Of a stretch of DNA of 44,099 nt, positions 27,999-36,762 are shown in pieces. The number at the start of each line of letters is the position of its first letter. Within the stretch, counting starts at the first letter, position 1. Source of the stretch: Sphingomonas sp. 37zxx. Its GTDB lineage: Bacteria; Pseudomonadota; Alphaproteobacteria; Sphingomonadales; Sphingomonadaceae. The translations under genes were made by a program, and so were the position numbers. A model generated the notes under the pieces. That model made no database searches. It was not told the origin of the DNA and was given only the letters and a program-made list of their open reading frames with translations. The stretch is from the NCBI RefSeq assembly GCF_000786205.1, contig NZ_JROH01000030.1, positions 1 through 44,099 on the forward strand, in the 5' to 3' direction.

Positions 27999-28382
27999 TT
28001 ATTGCGCCAATGGCACCGCGCCATTGTCGACCGGCGCGGCCTGGTTGGTCACGACTTCGCCGGCTGCCGCACCCAGCGGATCGGCCGCAGGCAAGCTTCC
28101 CGATGCCGGCGCAGCAGTGGCCGGCCGCGCCAGCGTGGTGTCGATCGCATCCGATCCGCGATTGGCCGCGATCACCGCCAGCACGATACTCATCGTGATG
28201 AACGCGCCTGCCAGCACCGAGGTCGATCGCGTCAGGAAATCCGCTGCGCCGCGCGCCGACATCAGGCCGTTCGAGCTACCGCCCGACGTCAGGCCACCGC
28301 CCTCCGAACGCTGCATCAGGATGACCGTGACCAGCAGCGCCGCGATGATGGCATGAACGATGAGCAGAAACGTGAACAGCAT
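27999..28382 (-). CDS. secG: Preprotein translocase subunit SecG
   Basis: 127 residues. Small membrane component of the SecYEG channel. Two hydrophobic segments (about residues 3-22, FTFLLIVHAIIAALLVTVIL, and 53-72, SVLAGAFITMSIVLAVIAA) flank the conserved cytoplasmic loop LMQRSEGGGLTSGGSSNGLM and RGAADFLTRST. The C-terminal 45 residues are an Ala/Pro-rich low-complexity tail, as is common for alphaproteobacterial SecG. Only a weak ribosome binding site is visible. Next to pyrG, a frequent arrangement in alphaproteobacteria; tpiA, which often precedes it, is absent here. Confidence 0.95.
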   Translation of the reverse strand: MLFTFLLIVHAIIAALLVTVILMQRSEGGGLTSGGSSNGLMSARGAADFLTRSTSVLAGAFITMSIVLAVIAANRGSDAIDTTLARPATAAPASGSLPAADPLGAAAGEVVTNQAAPVDNGAVPLAQ

Positions 28383-28601
28383 GGTGTGATTTTTTCAACC
28401 TCAGGAAAGCGCGGCACATAGGCGGGTGCGAGCGTGTGATCAACACCCTGCACGACAGGATGCCTAAACCCACACGCTCCCGCGCTACTTACCGCCTGTG
28501 TAACATTTCATTCACCCTGCGCGAAACCACAGCGGCTGATGGGCGTTAAACGTGCAGAGAGTCCCGATCCTTGCGCGACTGTAACCATATGAGTTTGTCC
28601 T

Positions 28602-28964
28602 GTGAATGCCATTAGCGAAGCCTCGCTCTCTTCCTGGAAGCAGACCCTGGTCGACTATGTTCGCTCGGGCGAGCCCGATCTCACCAACCGGCAGATGGCA
28701 TTGCTGCTGCTGGTGTACCTCGAACGCGGGCCGCATACCGTGCGCGGATTGGCGCGTGCGTTGAACGTCTCCAAGCCAGTAGTCACGCGCGCCTTGAACA
28801 GGTTGGGTGCGCTCGGCTATCTGCGCCGCCAACGCGACGACAGCGACAAGCGCAATATCTTCGTCACGCAGACACCGGAAGGGACGGAGTTTCTTGCAGA
28901 GTTCGGGCATTTCCTCGCTGGCGACAGCAGCAACGGATCAACCGATCGGCGCGCAGCCGCGTAG
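28602..28964 (+). CDS. MarR-type winged-helix transcriptional regulator
   Basis: 120 residues from a GTG start. Contains a winged helix-turn-helix: TNRQMALLLLVYLERG, then GLARALNVSKPVVTRALNRL (recognition helix) and the wing LGYLRRQRDDSDKRNIFVTQT, which is MarR-like (the DxRxxxxxLT motif reads DSDKRNIFVT). Shorter than classical MarR (about 140-150). The ribosome binding site is weak. A second reading frame starting at ATG 28589 gives only eight codons. The downstream NlpC/P60-like gene probably overlaps its 3' end, suggesting co-transcription with that gene and argC; the target is unknown. Confidence 0.85.
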   Translation: MNAISEASLSSWKQTLVDYVRSGEPDLTNRQMALLLLVYLERGPHTVRGLARALNVSKPVVTRALNRLGALGYLRRQRDDSDKRNIFVTQTPEGTEFLAEFGHFLAGDSSNGSTDRRAAA

Positions 28965-29802
28965 CCGCCATGCGCTTATCGGCCGATCGACCGCGATCGA
29001 TCGGCGTATCAGTGCCGTCCGCGCCGACTTGACCGACGTTCGGCTGGCAGCATCGGTATTCGCGCCGCATTATGCTGCGGCGATGCGGCAGACGGCTGCG
29101 TCGATCCTGCCGATCCGCCAATTGCCCGATCGCAATTCGCTGGTGCTGTCGGAATTGCTGCCCGGCGAAACATTTGAAACGCTCGAACTATCCGAAGGCG
29201 TCGCCTGGGGAATCGGCACCACCGACAGCGTGGTCGGCTATGTCGATGCCCATGGCCTGATGGAGTTCGCTGCGCCAACGCATCGCGTGCTGTCGGTCGC
29301 CGCGCGGTTGCACGAGGCACCCAATATCAATGCCGCGATATTGGCGACGCTCCCGGCTGGCGCGCGGATCGCCGCGCTGGGCGAGCGTGACCGGTTTTTG
29401 CTGACCGACTATGGCTATATCGCAGCAACCGATCTGGCGGCGATCGATCATGGGTCGAGCGACATCGTCGCGGCGGCAGCGGGGCTGAAGGGGGTGCCGG
29501 CGCGTGCCGGTGGCCGTTCGGGCGCAGGTGTCGATCCGCACGGGCTGGTGTTCCTGGCCTATGATTTGTGCGGGCAGGCAGCGCCGCGCTTTGGCGATCT
29601 GCAGGCCGCCGATCTGGGCGATGCCGTGGCGCAAGATGCCACCTCAAGCGCTGGCGAAATCTGGTTCTTTACCGATCATGTTGCCATGCTTGTTTCGCCC
29701 GACAAGGCGCTGCATGTCGTCGATCGCGTGTGTGAAATATCGTCCTCAGCCTTGCTGGCGGGCGACTATGGGCCGATCCTGGCCCGGCGGAGGATCGCAT
29801 GA
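28894..29802 (+). CDS. NlpC/P60-like protein lacking the catalytic cysteine
   Basis: About 302 residues; the start is uncertain. No in-frame ATG or GTG lies near the expected N-terminus. TTG at 28894 has GGAG four bases upstream but overlaps the MarR gene by 71 bases; TTG at 29026 would be shorter. N-terminal SH3-like repeats (SELLPGETFETLEL...GIGTTDSVVGYVDAHGL; LATLPAGARIAAL...GYIAATDL) precede an NlpC/P60 domain. In active relatives the nucleophile is in a DCSGLV motif; here it reads D214-P-H-G-L-V. The downstream His (DHVAMLV) and HVVDRV remain. The fold is retained but peptidoglycan endopeptidase activity is unlikely. Coupled to argC by an ATGA overlap. Confidence 0.8.
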   Translation: MQSSGISSLATAATDQPIGAQPRSRHALIGRSTAIDRRISAVRADLTDVRLAASVFAPHYAAAMRQTAASILPIRQLPDRNSLVLSELLPGETFETLELSEGVAWGIGTTDSVVGYVDAHGLMEFAAPTHRVLSVAARLHEAPNINAAILATLPAGARIAALGERDRFLLTDYGYIAATDLAAIDHGSSDIVAAAAGLKGVPARAGGRSGAGVDPHGLVFLAYDLCGQAAPRFGDLQAADLGDAVAQDATSSAGEIWFFTDHVAMLVSPDKALHVVDRVCEISSSALLAGDYGPILARRRIA

Positions 29803-30731
29803 GCCATTCGGTATTTATCGACGGTGCGGTGGGCACGACCGGTCTGGAGATTCGCGAGCGGCTGAGCGGTCGGCCTGAGTTCAACGTCGTCACGCTCGAT
29901 GGTGATGCGCGGAAAGATACCGCCGCGCGCGCCGACGCGCTCAACGAAGCCGATTTCGTCATTCTGTGCCTGCCCGACGATGCCGCGCGCGAAGCGGTGG
30001 CGATGATCGTCAACGATCGCACCCGCGTGATCGATGCGTCGAGCGCCCATCGCGTTGCCGATGGCTGGACCTATGGCTTTGCCGAGCTTGAGCCGGCACA
30101 GGGGGTTGCGATCGCCGAAGGGGCTCGGGTCAGCAATCCGGGCTGTTACCCCACCGGCTTTCTGGCGCTGGTTCGCCCGCTGGTCCGCACCGGGCTGATC
30201 CCGCATGATTGGCCGCTCAGCGTCAATGCCGTGTCGGGCTATTCTGGTGGCGGCAAGGCGATGATCGCCGATTTCGAAAGCGGTGCCGAAACCACCGCGC
30301 ATCGTGCCTATGGCCTCGATCTGTCGCACAAGCATCTGGGCGAGATGCAGCGCCATGCCCGCATGGCCCATGCCCCGATCTTTCAGCCCGCCGTCGCCAA
30401 GACGCATCGCGGGATGCTGGTCGAGGTGCCGTTGCCGCTGCACGCCCTGCCCCGCAAGCCATCGCTGGCGGCGATCGAAACCGCGTTGCGGGATGCGTAT
30501 CGCGACTCACCCGTGGTGCGCGTTGCCGCAACCGGCGAGACCAAATTGGTGCGGATCGAAGAGGATGCCGGCACCGATCGCATGACGCTGCGCGTGTTCG
30601 GCAATGCCGAGCTTGGGCAAGCGCGGCTGATCGCGACGCTGGACAATCTGGGCAAAGGTGCGGCGGGTGCTGCGGTCCAGAATCTGAACATCATGGCAGG
30701 CATCGATCCGACCGCCGGGTTGCGGCTGTAA
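29799..30731 (+). CDS. argC: N-acetyl-gamma-glutamyl-phosphate reductase, short type
   Basis: 310 residues, the short (type 2) ArgC. NADPH-dependent reduction of N-acetylglutamyl phosphate to the semialdehyde, third step of arginine synthesis. The Rossmann segment is VFIDGAVGTTGLEIRERL, the catalytic Cys116 is in VSNPGCYPTGFLAL, and the His-containing substrate site is HKHLGEMQRHA; NAVSGYSGGGKAMI is also typical. No other arg genes are nearby. The ATG overlaps the stop of the NlpC/P60-like gene by four bases. The next gene (zwf) is 135 bases away. Confidence 0.96.
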   Translation: MSHSVFIDGAVGTTGLEIRERLSGRPEFNVVTLDGDARKDTAARADALNEADFVILCLPDDAAREAVAMIVNDRTRVIDASSAHRVADGWTYGFAELEPAQGVAIAEGARVSNPGCYPTGFLALVRPLVRTGLIPHDWPLSVNAVSGYSGGGKAMIADFESGAETTAHRAYGLDLSHKHLGEMQRHARMAHAPIFQPAVAKTHRGMLVEVPLPLHALPRKPSLAAIETALRDAYRDSPVVRVAATGETKLVRIEEDAGTDRMTLRVFGNAELGQARLIATLDNLGKGAAGAAVQNLNIMAGIDPTAGLRL

Positions 30732-30821
30732 GGACAATGGCGACGACTCCGGGCAAGCGTATCGCTATATCGCCCCGGAAATATCGCGCCGCCCGCCCCT
30801 CGATGGGTTGCGCGCCTCGCC

Positions 30822-30844
30822 TCAGCCGCTAGTCCGGCGGCTGA
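30822..30844 (+). promoter_or_regulatory. Hairpin in zwf leader
   Basis: Perfect 8-bp stem TCAGCCGC/GCGGCTGA with a 7-base loop, ending eight bases before the AGGAG of zwf. It could act as an argC 3' hairpin or influence zwf expression. No T-run follows. Confidence 0.3.
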
Positions 30845-30866
30845 CAACCCAAGGAGACGTTACGGT

Positions 30867-32324
30867 ATGCGCGAACCGGTCGGCAAATTGCTATTATTCG
30901 GGGCCACCGGCGATCTGTCGCAGCGCATGCTGATCCCGTCGCTCTATGGCCTGCATGCCGATGGGCTGTTGCCCGATGGCCTGACGATCACCGGCACCGC
31001 GCGCTCGGATCAGGACGATGACTGGTTTCGCGGGTTCGCGCGCAAATCGCTCGACGCGCATCTGGCGGAGGATCGCAAGGACGCGCAGACGATCGACCGC
31101 TTTATCCAGCGATTGCACTATCAGCCGCTCGACGCCTCGACGATCGAGGGATTTGACGAACTGGCAAAAAAACTGGGCGACATTTCGGGCGGCCTGGCGA
31201 TCTTCCTATCGACCGCGCCGTGGCTGTTCGGCCCGACGATCAAGGGGCTGGAGTCGGCAGGTCTTGCCGGCGACAATGTCCGCATCGGCCTGGAAAAGCC
31301 GCTCGGCAACGATTTGGCGTCGAGCCGCGAGATCAATGACATCGTCGCCGCCGGCTTCCCCGAAGAGCGGACCTTCCGCATCGACCATTATCTGGGCAAG
31401 GAAACCGTCCAGAACATCCTGGCGCTGCGCTTTGGCAATTCGCTGTTCGAGCCGGTCTGGAATGCGCGCGGCATCGATCATGTCCAGATCACCATCTCCG
31501 AAACCGTCGGGCTGGAGGGGCGCGCCGGCTATTATGACGAAGTCGGCGCGCTGCGTGACATGGTGCAGAACCATATGCTCCAGCTATTGGCGCTGGTGGC
31601 GATGGAGCCGCCCGCGCGGGTCGATGGCACCGCGGTTCGCGATGAAAAGGTGAAGGTGCTGCGCTCGCTGCGTCCGATCACCGGGGCCGATGTCAACCAG
31701 CTCACCGTCACCGGCCAATATGGCGGCGGCGCGGTGAAGGGCGAAATCGTGCGCGGCTATGACGAGGAGTTGGACAAGAAGTCGAACACCGAAACCTTTG
31801 TCGCGATCAAGGCGCATGTCGATAACTGGCGCTGGCAGGGGGTTCCCTTTTACCTCCGTACCGGCAAGCGCATGCCCGAGCGGCGAAGCGAAATCAGCAT
31901 CCAGTTCAAGCCGGTGCCGCATTCGATCTTCGCCGAGCGCGGCGGCGATCTGCAGCCCAACACGCTGGTGATCCGCCTTCAGCCAGAGGAATATGTCCGG
32001 CTGCTGGTGATGGCCAAGCAGCCGGGCCTCGATCGCGAAGGCGTGCGGCTGCGCGAAGTGCCGCTGAACCTCAGCCTCGACACCGAATTTGCCGGCACCC
32101 GTCGCCGAATCGCCTATGAACGGCTGCTGCTCGACCTGATCGAGGGCGACCCTACCTTGTTCGTGCGGCGCGACGAGGTAGAGGCGCAGTGGCAGTGGAT
32201 CGACGGCATCCGCGAAGGCTGGGCGTCGAGCGACGTGAAGCCGAAAAGCTATGCCTCGGGAAGCTGGGGTCCATCGGCCAGCGTCGCGCTGACCGAACGC
32301 GACGGCGTGACCTGGAACGAGTAG
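30867..32324 (+). CDS. zwf: Glucose-6-phosphate 1-dehydrogenase
   Basis: 485 residues, normal length. Oxidises glucose 6-phosphate to 6-phosphogluconolactone with NADP or NAD, the entry to the Entner-Doudoroff and pentose phosphate routes. N-terminal Rossmann motif LLFGATGDLSQRMLIPSL; substrate site RIDHYLGKETVQN with His174 and Lys178; LEKPLGNDLASSREIN; and KRMPERRSEISIQFKPVPH near the C-terminal domain. AGGAG lies ten bases before the ATG. First gene of zwf-pgl-edd-glk-eda, a cluster typical of sphingomonads, where the Entner-Doudoroff route dominates glucose breakdown. Confidence 0.98.
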   Translation: MREPVGKLLLFGATGDLSQRMLIPSLYGLHADGLLPDGLTITGTARSDQDDDWFRGFARKSLDAHLAEDRKDAQTIDRFIQRLHYQPLDASTIEGFDELAKKLGDISGGLAIFLSTAPWLFGPTIKGLESAGLAGDNVRIGLEKPLGNDLASSREINDIVAAGFPEERTFRIDHYLGKETVQNILALRFGNSLFEPVWNARGIDHVQITISETVGLEGRAGYYDEVGALRDMVQNHMLQLLALVAMEPPARVDGTAVRDEKVKVLRSLRPITGADVNQLTVTGQYGGGAVKGEIVRGYDEELDKKSNTETFVAIKAHVDNWRWQGVPFYLRTGKRMPERRSEISIQFKPVPHSIFAERGGDLQPNTLVIRLQPEEYVRLLVMAKQPGLDREGVRLREVPLNLSLDTEFAGTRRRIAYERLLLDLIEGDPTLFVRRDEVEAQWQWIDGIREGWASSDVKPKSYASGSWGPSASVALTERDGVTWNE

Positions 32325-32333
32325 GTTTTGCAC

Positions 32334-32478
32334 CCTCTTCCGCGCGCGGAAGAGGCAACGAAGACTTGGTCGCGCCCTTGCGCGGCCTAGTCGTAGTCGG
32401 TGAGGGCCTTCTTTTGCTGAAGAACGCGAAGAAGAAGACCCTCACCCAGCCTCTCCCGCACGCGGGAGAGGGGAAGAA
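32334..32478. repeat. REP/BIME-like repeat between zwf and pgl
   Basis: Left: a perfect 22-bp palindrome of CCTCTTCCGCG and its complement (32334-32355). Right: CCTCTCCCGC-AC-GCGGGAGAGG (32450-32471), a variant of the core seen at 22577 and 22654. Between them GGTGAGGG...CCCTCACC forms a larger stem with a CTTCTT/AAGAAG interior. The block fills the 169-base gap after zwf and could attenuate read-through or stabilise the zwf message. Confidence 0.7.
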
Positions 32479-32493
32479 GATAAAGGAACAAGC

Positions 32494-33198
32494 ATGACCG
32501 AGATCGAATGGTGGGAATATGACGACGCCGCCGAAATGGCCGAAGCGGTCGCTGGCGACGTGCAGTTCATCATCGAAAGCGCACTCGATGCACGCGGCGG
32601 CGCGGTAATCGCGCTACCCGGCGGCAAGACCCCGCTGCCGATCTATGAGAAGCTCAGCCAGGCCAAGCTCGATTGGAAGAAGGTGATGATCGTCCCCACC
32701 GACGACCGGCTGGTGCCGATGGGCGATCCGCTGAGCAACATCACCGCGATCGGCAAGGTATTCGTGCCCAAGGGCGCGCGCGTGTTCCCGATCACCAGCG
32801 AAGCCGCGACCGACTATCGCGCCGCCGGACGCGCCGCCGATGCGCGGTTGCAGGACGTGCATTGGCCGCTCGATTTGTGCCTGCTCGGCGTGGGCGGCGA
32901 CGGCCATACCGCGTCGATCTTCCCCGGCCCCGATCTTGACGAGGCATTGTCCGGTCCCAAGGAGCGCCGCGCGCTTGGCGTGATGCCCGATCCGCTTCCC
33001 CCCGAAGCGCCGGTGGCGCGGGTCACGCTGTCGCGATCGGCCATCGTCACCGCGCGCGCGCTGCTGATCGCGATCACCGGCCAGGCCAAGCGCGGCGTGC
33101 TCGAAGCCGCAATCGCCGAGGGCGCCGGCTCGCCCTACCCCATCGGCCGCGTGCTGGCCGATACCGAGCTTCCCGTCGACATTCACTGGAGCGCCTGA
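32494..33198 (+). CDS. pgl: 6-phosphogluconolactonase
   Basis: 234 residues of the DevB/NagB-like type. Hydrolyses 6-phosphogluconolactone to 6-phosphogluconate. Motifs: [31 protein letters not shown], and [19 protein letters not shown] with the catalytic His. AAGGA lies six bases before the ATG. The stop codon shares one base with the edd start (TGATG), so translation is coupled. The upstream gap is filled by a REP-like repeat. Confidence 0.96.
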   Translation: MTEIEWWEYDDAAEMAEAVAGDVQFIIESALDARGGAVIALPGGKTPLPIYEKLSQAKLDWKKVMIVPTDDRLVPMGDPLSNITAIGKVFVPKGARVFPITSEAATDYRAAGRAADARLQDVHWPLDLCLLGVGGDGHTASIFPGPDLDEALSGPKERRALGVMPDPLPPEAPVARVTLSRSAIVTARALLIAITGQAKRGVLEAAIAEGAGSPYPIGRVLADTELPVDIHWSA

Positions 33199-35030
33199 TG
33201 TCCGCAAACCCTGCTCTGGCCCCTGCCCTGGCCGCCGTCACCGACCGGATCATCGAGCGATCGAAGCCCGGTCGCTCCGCCTATCTCGCACTGATGCAGC
33301 GCGAGCGCGATTCGGGCTTCGACCGGCCCAAGCTTGGCTGCGCCAATCTGGCGCACGCCTATGCCGGCACCGACGAGCAGCGCGACCGGATGCGCGACGG
33401 CAAGGCGATGAACATAGGCATCGTCACCGCGTACAACGACATGCTGTCGGCGCACGCGACCTATTATCGCTATCCAGAACAAATGAAGATTTGGGCGATC
33501 GCGGCCGGGGCGACCGCGCAGGTCGCGGGCGGCGTGCCGGCGATGTGCGACGGGGTGACGCAGGGCTATCAGGGCATGGAATTGTCGCTGTTCAGCCGCG
33601 ACGCGATCGCTATGGCGACGGCGGTCGCATTGTCGCACCGCACCTTCGAGGGCGCGGCGCTGCTTGGTATTTGCGACAAGATCGTCCCTGGTCTGTTGAT
33701 CGGCGCGCTTCGATTCGGCCATCTCCCGATGGTGATGATCCCCGGCGGCCCGATGCGATCGGGCATGGCGAACAAGGACAAGGCGGCGGTGCGCGAGGCC
33801 TACGCCGAAGGCAAGGTCGATCGCGAGGCGCTGCTCGACGCTGAAATCTCGGCCTATCACGGCAAGGGCACCTGCACCTTTTACGGCACCGCCAATTCGA
33901 ATCAGATGATGATGGAGGCGATGGGGCTGCACGTTCCCGGTGCCGCCTTCGCCAATCCACAGACCAAATTGCGCCAGGAACTGACGCGCGCCGCCGTCCA
34001 GCGCCTGCCGCAGATCGGCTGGAACGGCGCTGACTACCGCCCGCTCGGCGAATGCGTCGATGAACGCGCGATCGTCAATGCGGCGGTCGTGCTGCTCGCC
34101 ACAGGCGGATCGACCAACCATCTGATCCACCTGCCCGCCATCGCCCGCGCGGCAGGCATCATCATCGACTGGGAGGATTTCGACCGGCTGAGCAAGGCGG
34201 TGCCGCTGCTGACCCATGTCTATCCCAACGGGTCGGCCGATGTGAACGGCTTCGAGGATGCCGGCGGCCCGCCCTTCGTCATCCGCGAATTGCTGCGCGG
34301 TGGGTTGTTGCATGGCGACATCCTGACGATCGCCGATGGCGGCTTCACCGAATATGGCCGCAAGCCGGTGATCGAGGATGAAAAGCTGGTGTGGCAGGAT
34401 CTGCCCGCCACCAGCGGCGACGACACCATCGTCCGCACCATCGACGCGCCCTTCTCGGTCGAAGGCGGCTTCCGCATCCTGCAGGGCAATCTGGGGCGTG
34501 CGTGCATCAAGGTTTCGGCGGTCGATCCCGATCGCTGGATCATCGAGGCGCCGGCGCGCGTGTTTGCCACCCAGGCCGATGTGCAGGCGGCGTTCCAGGC
34601 GGGCGAACTCGATCGCGACGTTGTCGTGGTCGTGCGCTTCCAGGGGCCGCGCGCCAACGGCATGCCCGAACTGCACAAACTCACCCCGCCGCTCGGCGTC
34701 CTTCAGAACCGCGGCTTCCGCGTGGCGTTGGTCACCGATGGGCGGATGTCGGGGGCGTCGGGCAAGGTGCCCGCAGCGATCCATCTCTCGCCCGAAGCGC
34801 TGGGTGGCGGGCCGCTGGGCAAGGTGCGCGACGGCGACATCATCCGCCTCGATGCCGAAGCCGGCACGCTCGCCGCGCTGGTCGACGCCGCCGAATGGGA
34901 AGCGCGCGAGCTGGTCGAGGCACCACCACGCGCCGACGGCACCGGGCGTGAGCTGTTCAACATGATGAACTTCGGTGCTGACGAAGCCGAAAAGGGCGCG
35001 TCGGCGATGCTGGCGGCGGCGGGGCTGTAA
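33198..35030 (+). CDS. edd: Phosphogluconate dehydratase
   Basis: 610 residues, the IlvD/Edd family. Dehydrates 6-phosphogluconate to 2-keto-3-deoxy-6-phosphogluconate (KDPG), the first specific Entner-Doudoroff step. Iron-sulphur ligand cysteines are visible in [29 protein letters not shown] and the downstream [17 protein letters not shown] region. [20 protein letters not shown] and [18 protein letters not shown] are family hallmarks. The length and the ED neighbourhood exclude IlvD (about 560-570). The cluster feeds eda three genes on. Confidence 0.98.
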   Translation: MSANPALAPALAAVTDRIIERSKPGRSAYLALMQRERDSGFDRPKLGCANLAHAYAGTDEQRDRMRDGKAMNIGIVTAYNDMLSAHATYYRYPEQMKIWAIAAGATAQVAGGVPAMCDGVTQGYQGMELSLFSRDAIAMATAVALSHRTFEGAALLGICDKIVPGLLIGALRFGHLPMVMIPGGPMRSGMANKDKAAVREAYAEGKVDREALLDAEISAYHGKGTCTFYGTANSNQMMMEAMGLHVPGAAFANPQTKLRQELTRAAVQRLPQIGWNGADYRPLGECVDERAIVNAAVVLLATGGSTNHLIHLPAIARAAGIIIDWEDFDRLSKAVPLLTHVYPNGSADVNGFEDAGGPPFVIRELLRGGLLHGDILTIADGGFTEYGRKPVIEDEKLVWQDLPATSGDDTIVRTIDAPFSVEGGFRILQGNLGRACIKVSAVDPDRWIIEAPARVFATQADVQAAFQAGELDRDVVVVVRFQGPRANGMPELHKLTPPLGVLQNRGFRVALVTDGRMSGASGKVPAAIHLSPEALGGGPLGKVRDGDIIRLDAEAGTLAALVDAAEWEARELVEAPPRADGTGRELFNMMNFGADEAEKGASAMLAAAGL

Positions 35031-35036
35031 CCAAGC

Positions 35037-35136
35037 CTCCCTCTCCCCTCTGGGGAGAGGGTCGGGGAGAGGGGCAGTGCGAGACGGCGGCGATCCTGCC
35101 CCTCTCCCCTGCCCTCTCCCCGGAGGGGAGAGGGAG
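35037..35136. repeat. Inverted REP pair (BIME-like) between edd and glk
   Basis: 41-base arms at 35037-35077 and 35096-35136 are inverted copies matching at 38 of 41 positions. Each starts CTCCCTCTCCCCT and contains its own hairpin (CCCTCTCCCC/GGGGAGAGGG). They are separated by 18 bases. The right arm ends GGGAG, nine bases before the glk ATG, so the repeat itself seems to supply the glk ribosome binding site. Confidence 0.85.
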
Positions 35137-35145
35137 TAAGACGAT

Positions 35146-36114
35146 ATGGAAATCATCGCGGTAGACATTGGCGGCACGCATGCGCGCTTCGCCATCGCCG
35201 AGGTCGAAAATGGCCGCGTCGTGTCGATGAGCGACCCGATCACGCAAAAGACCAAGGATCATTCGAGCCTGCAGCTCGCCTGGCAGGCCTTTGGCGAAGC
35301 ACTGGGCCGACCGCTGCCGCGCGCCGCCGGCATCGCGATCGCGTCGCCGATCAATGACGAGATGATCCGGATGACCAACAACCCCTGGATCATCCGCCCG
35401 CCGCTGATCCAGGAGCGGCTCGGGGTAGATACCTACACGCTCATCAATGATTTCGGCGCGGTGGGCCATGCCGTCGCGCAGATGCACGATGACGCTTTTG
35501 TCCATCTGTGCGGGCCCGACGCGCCGCTGCCGGCCAAGGGTTCGATCACCATATGTGGTCCGGGCACCGGTCTTGGCGTCGCGCAAGTGTTTCGCGCTGC
35601 CGATCGCTATCACGTGATCGAAACCGAAGGCGGCCATATGGATTTCAGCCCGCTCGACGGGATCGAGGATGCGATCCTCAAGCGCCTGCGCCGCACCTTC
35701 ACCCGCGTCTCGGCCGAGCGGATCGTCGCCGGGCCAGGCATCGTCGCGATCTATGAAACGCTTGCCGGGATCGAGGGGCGTCCGGTCCACCAGCTCGACG
35801 ATCGCGCGATCTGGGATCTGGCGTTCAGCGGCACCGACAGCCTGGCCAGCGCCGCGCTCGACCGCTTCTGCCTCAGCCTCGGCGCGGTCGCAGGCGACCT
35901 GGCGCTGGCGCACGGCCCCAAGGGCGTCGTGATCGCAGGCGGTCTCGGGCTGCGGCTGAAGGACCGACTGATTTCATCGGGCTTTGGCCAGCGCTTCGTT
36001 GCCAAGGGGCGGTTCCAATCGCTGATGGCGTCGATCCCGGTCAAACTCATCACCCATCCGCAGCCCGGCCTGTATGGCGCGGCTGCCGCCTTCGCCCAGG
36101 AGCACACCCAATGA
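35146..36114 (+). CDS. glk: Glucokinase
   Basis: 322 residues of the bacterial Glk type (not ROK). Phosphorylates intracellular glucose with ATP, feeding zwf. N-terminal phosphate loop VDIGGTHARFAIAEVENGRV; TLINDFGAVGHAVAQ with the conserved Asn-Asp; the adenosine/GPGTGLGVAQVF loop; ETEGGHMDFSP; and VIAGGLGLRLKD near the C-terminus. The ribosome binding site seems to lie in the repeat arm upstream. The stop overlaps the eda start by four bases (ATGA). Confidence 0.97.
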   Translation: MEIIAVDIGGTHARFAIAEVENGRVVSMSDPITQKTKDHSSLQLAWQAFGEALGRPLPRAAGIAIASPINDEMIRMTNNPWIIRPPLIQERLGVDTYTLINDFGAVGHAVAQMHDDAFVHLCGPDAPLPAKGSITICGPGTGLGVAQVFRAADRYHVIETEGGHMDFSPLDGIEDAILKRLRRTFTRVSAERIVAGPGIVAIYETLAGIEGRPVHQLDDRAIWDLAFSGTDSLASAALDRFCLSLGAVAGDLALAHGPKGVVIAGGLGLRLKDRLISSGFGQRFVAKGRFQSLMASIPVKLITHPQPGLYGAAAAFAQEHTQ

Positions 36115-36725
36115 ACGACGTCACGATCGAAACCATCATGCGTACCAGCCCGGTCATCCCGGTGCTGGTGATCGAGGATGCCGCAACCGCGCGTCCATTG
36201 GCGCAGGCGCTGGTGGCGGGCGGCCTTCGTGTCCTCGAAGTGACGCTGCGCACCGCCGCCGCGCTCGACGCGATCCGCGAGATGAAGCAGGTGCCGGGCG
36301 CAATCGTTGGCGCGGGGACCGTGGTATCGACCGGCCAGTTCGACGAAGTGATGGATGCCGGTGCCGAGTTCATCGTGTCGCCGGGCCTCACCGAGACACT
36401 TGGGCGCGTGATCGTCGACAGCCGCGTGCCCTTCCTTCCCGGAATCGCCACCGCGGGCGACATCATGCGTGGCTATGACCTGGGCCTTCGCCATTTCAAA
36501 TTCTTCCCCGCCGAAACCTCGGGCGGATTGAAGGCGCTCAAGGCGCTGGCGGCACCGTTTCACGAAGCGTTGTTCTGCCCCACCGGCGGCATCACCGAAA
36601 CGTCGGCGCGCGACTGGCTGGCGTTCGAGAAGGTGCTGTGCGTCGGCGGTAGCTGGGTAACGCCAGCAGGTGCGGCGATGGCCGATGTCGAGGCAAAGGC
36701 AAAGGCGGCGGCCAACCTCCGCTAA
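36111..36725 (+). CDS. eda: KDPG aldolase (bifunctional 4-hydroxy-2-oxoglutarate aldolase)
   Basis: 204 residues. Class I aldolase that cleaves KDPG to pyruvate and glyceraldehyde 3-phosphate, completing the Entner-Doudoroff route. Schiff-base Lys130 is in LRHFKFFPAETSGGLKALKA; general base Glu43 in LRVLEVTLRT; the phosphate site is in GAGTVVS and PTGGITETS. A classical 200-residue form. Coupled to glk by overlap. The cluster ends with a GC hairpin shared with the convergent mltG. Confidence 0.97.
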   Translation: MNDVTIETIMRTSPVIPVLVIEDAATARPLAQALVAGGLRVLEVTLRTAAALDAIREMKQVPGAIVGAGTVVSTGQFDEVMDAGAEFIVSPGLTETLGRVIVDSRVPFLPGIATAGDIMRGYDLGLRHFKFFPAETSGGLKALKALAAPFHEALFCPTGGITETSARDWLAFEKVLCVGGSWVTPAGAAMADVEAKAKAAANLR

Positions 36726-36733
36726 TGCTCGCT

Positions 36734-36758
36734 TCCCCCTCCCGCATGGGAGGGGGGA
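36734..36758. terminator. Palindrome between eda and mltG
   Basis: TCCCCCTCCC-GCAT-GGGAGGGGGGA, a single unit of the REP-like type, nine bases past the eda stop and four bases before the mltG stop. A likely bidirectional 3' hairpin; no T-run is present. Confidence 0.55.
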
Positions 36759-36762
36759 TCGC

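Noticed and set aside
28589..28615. Eight-codon frame before the MarR-like gene as a leader peptide
   Set aside because: Starts with ATG but has no ribosome binding site and no amino-acid bias that would suggest attenuation.
33183..35255. 690-codon open frame antisense to edd
   Set aside because: Opposite the well-defined edd gene and through the repeat block; no start signal or recognisable domain.
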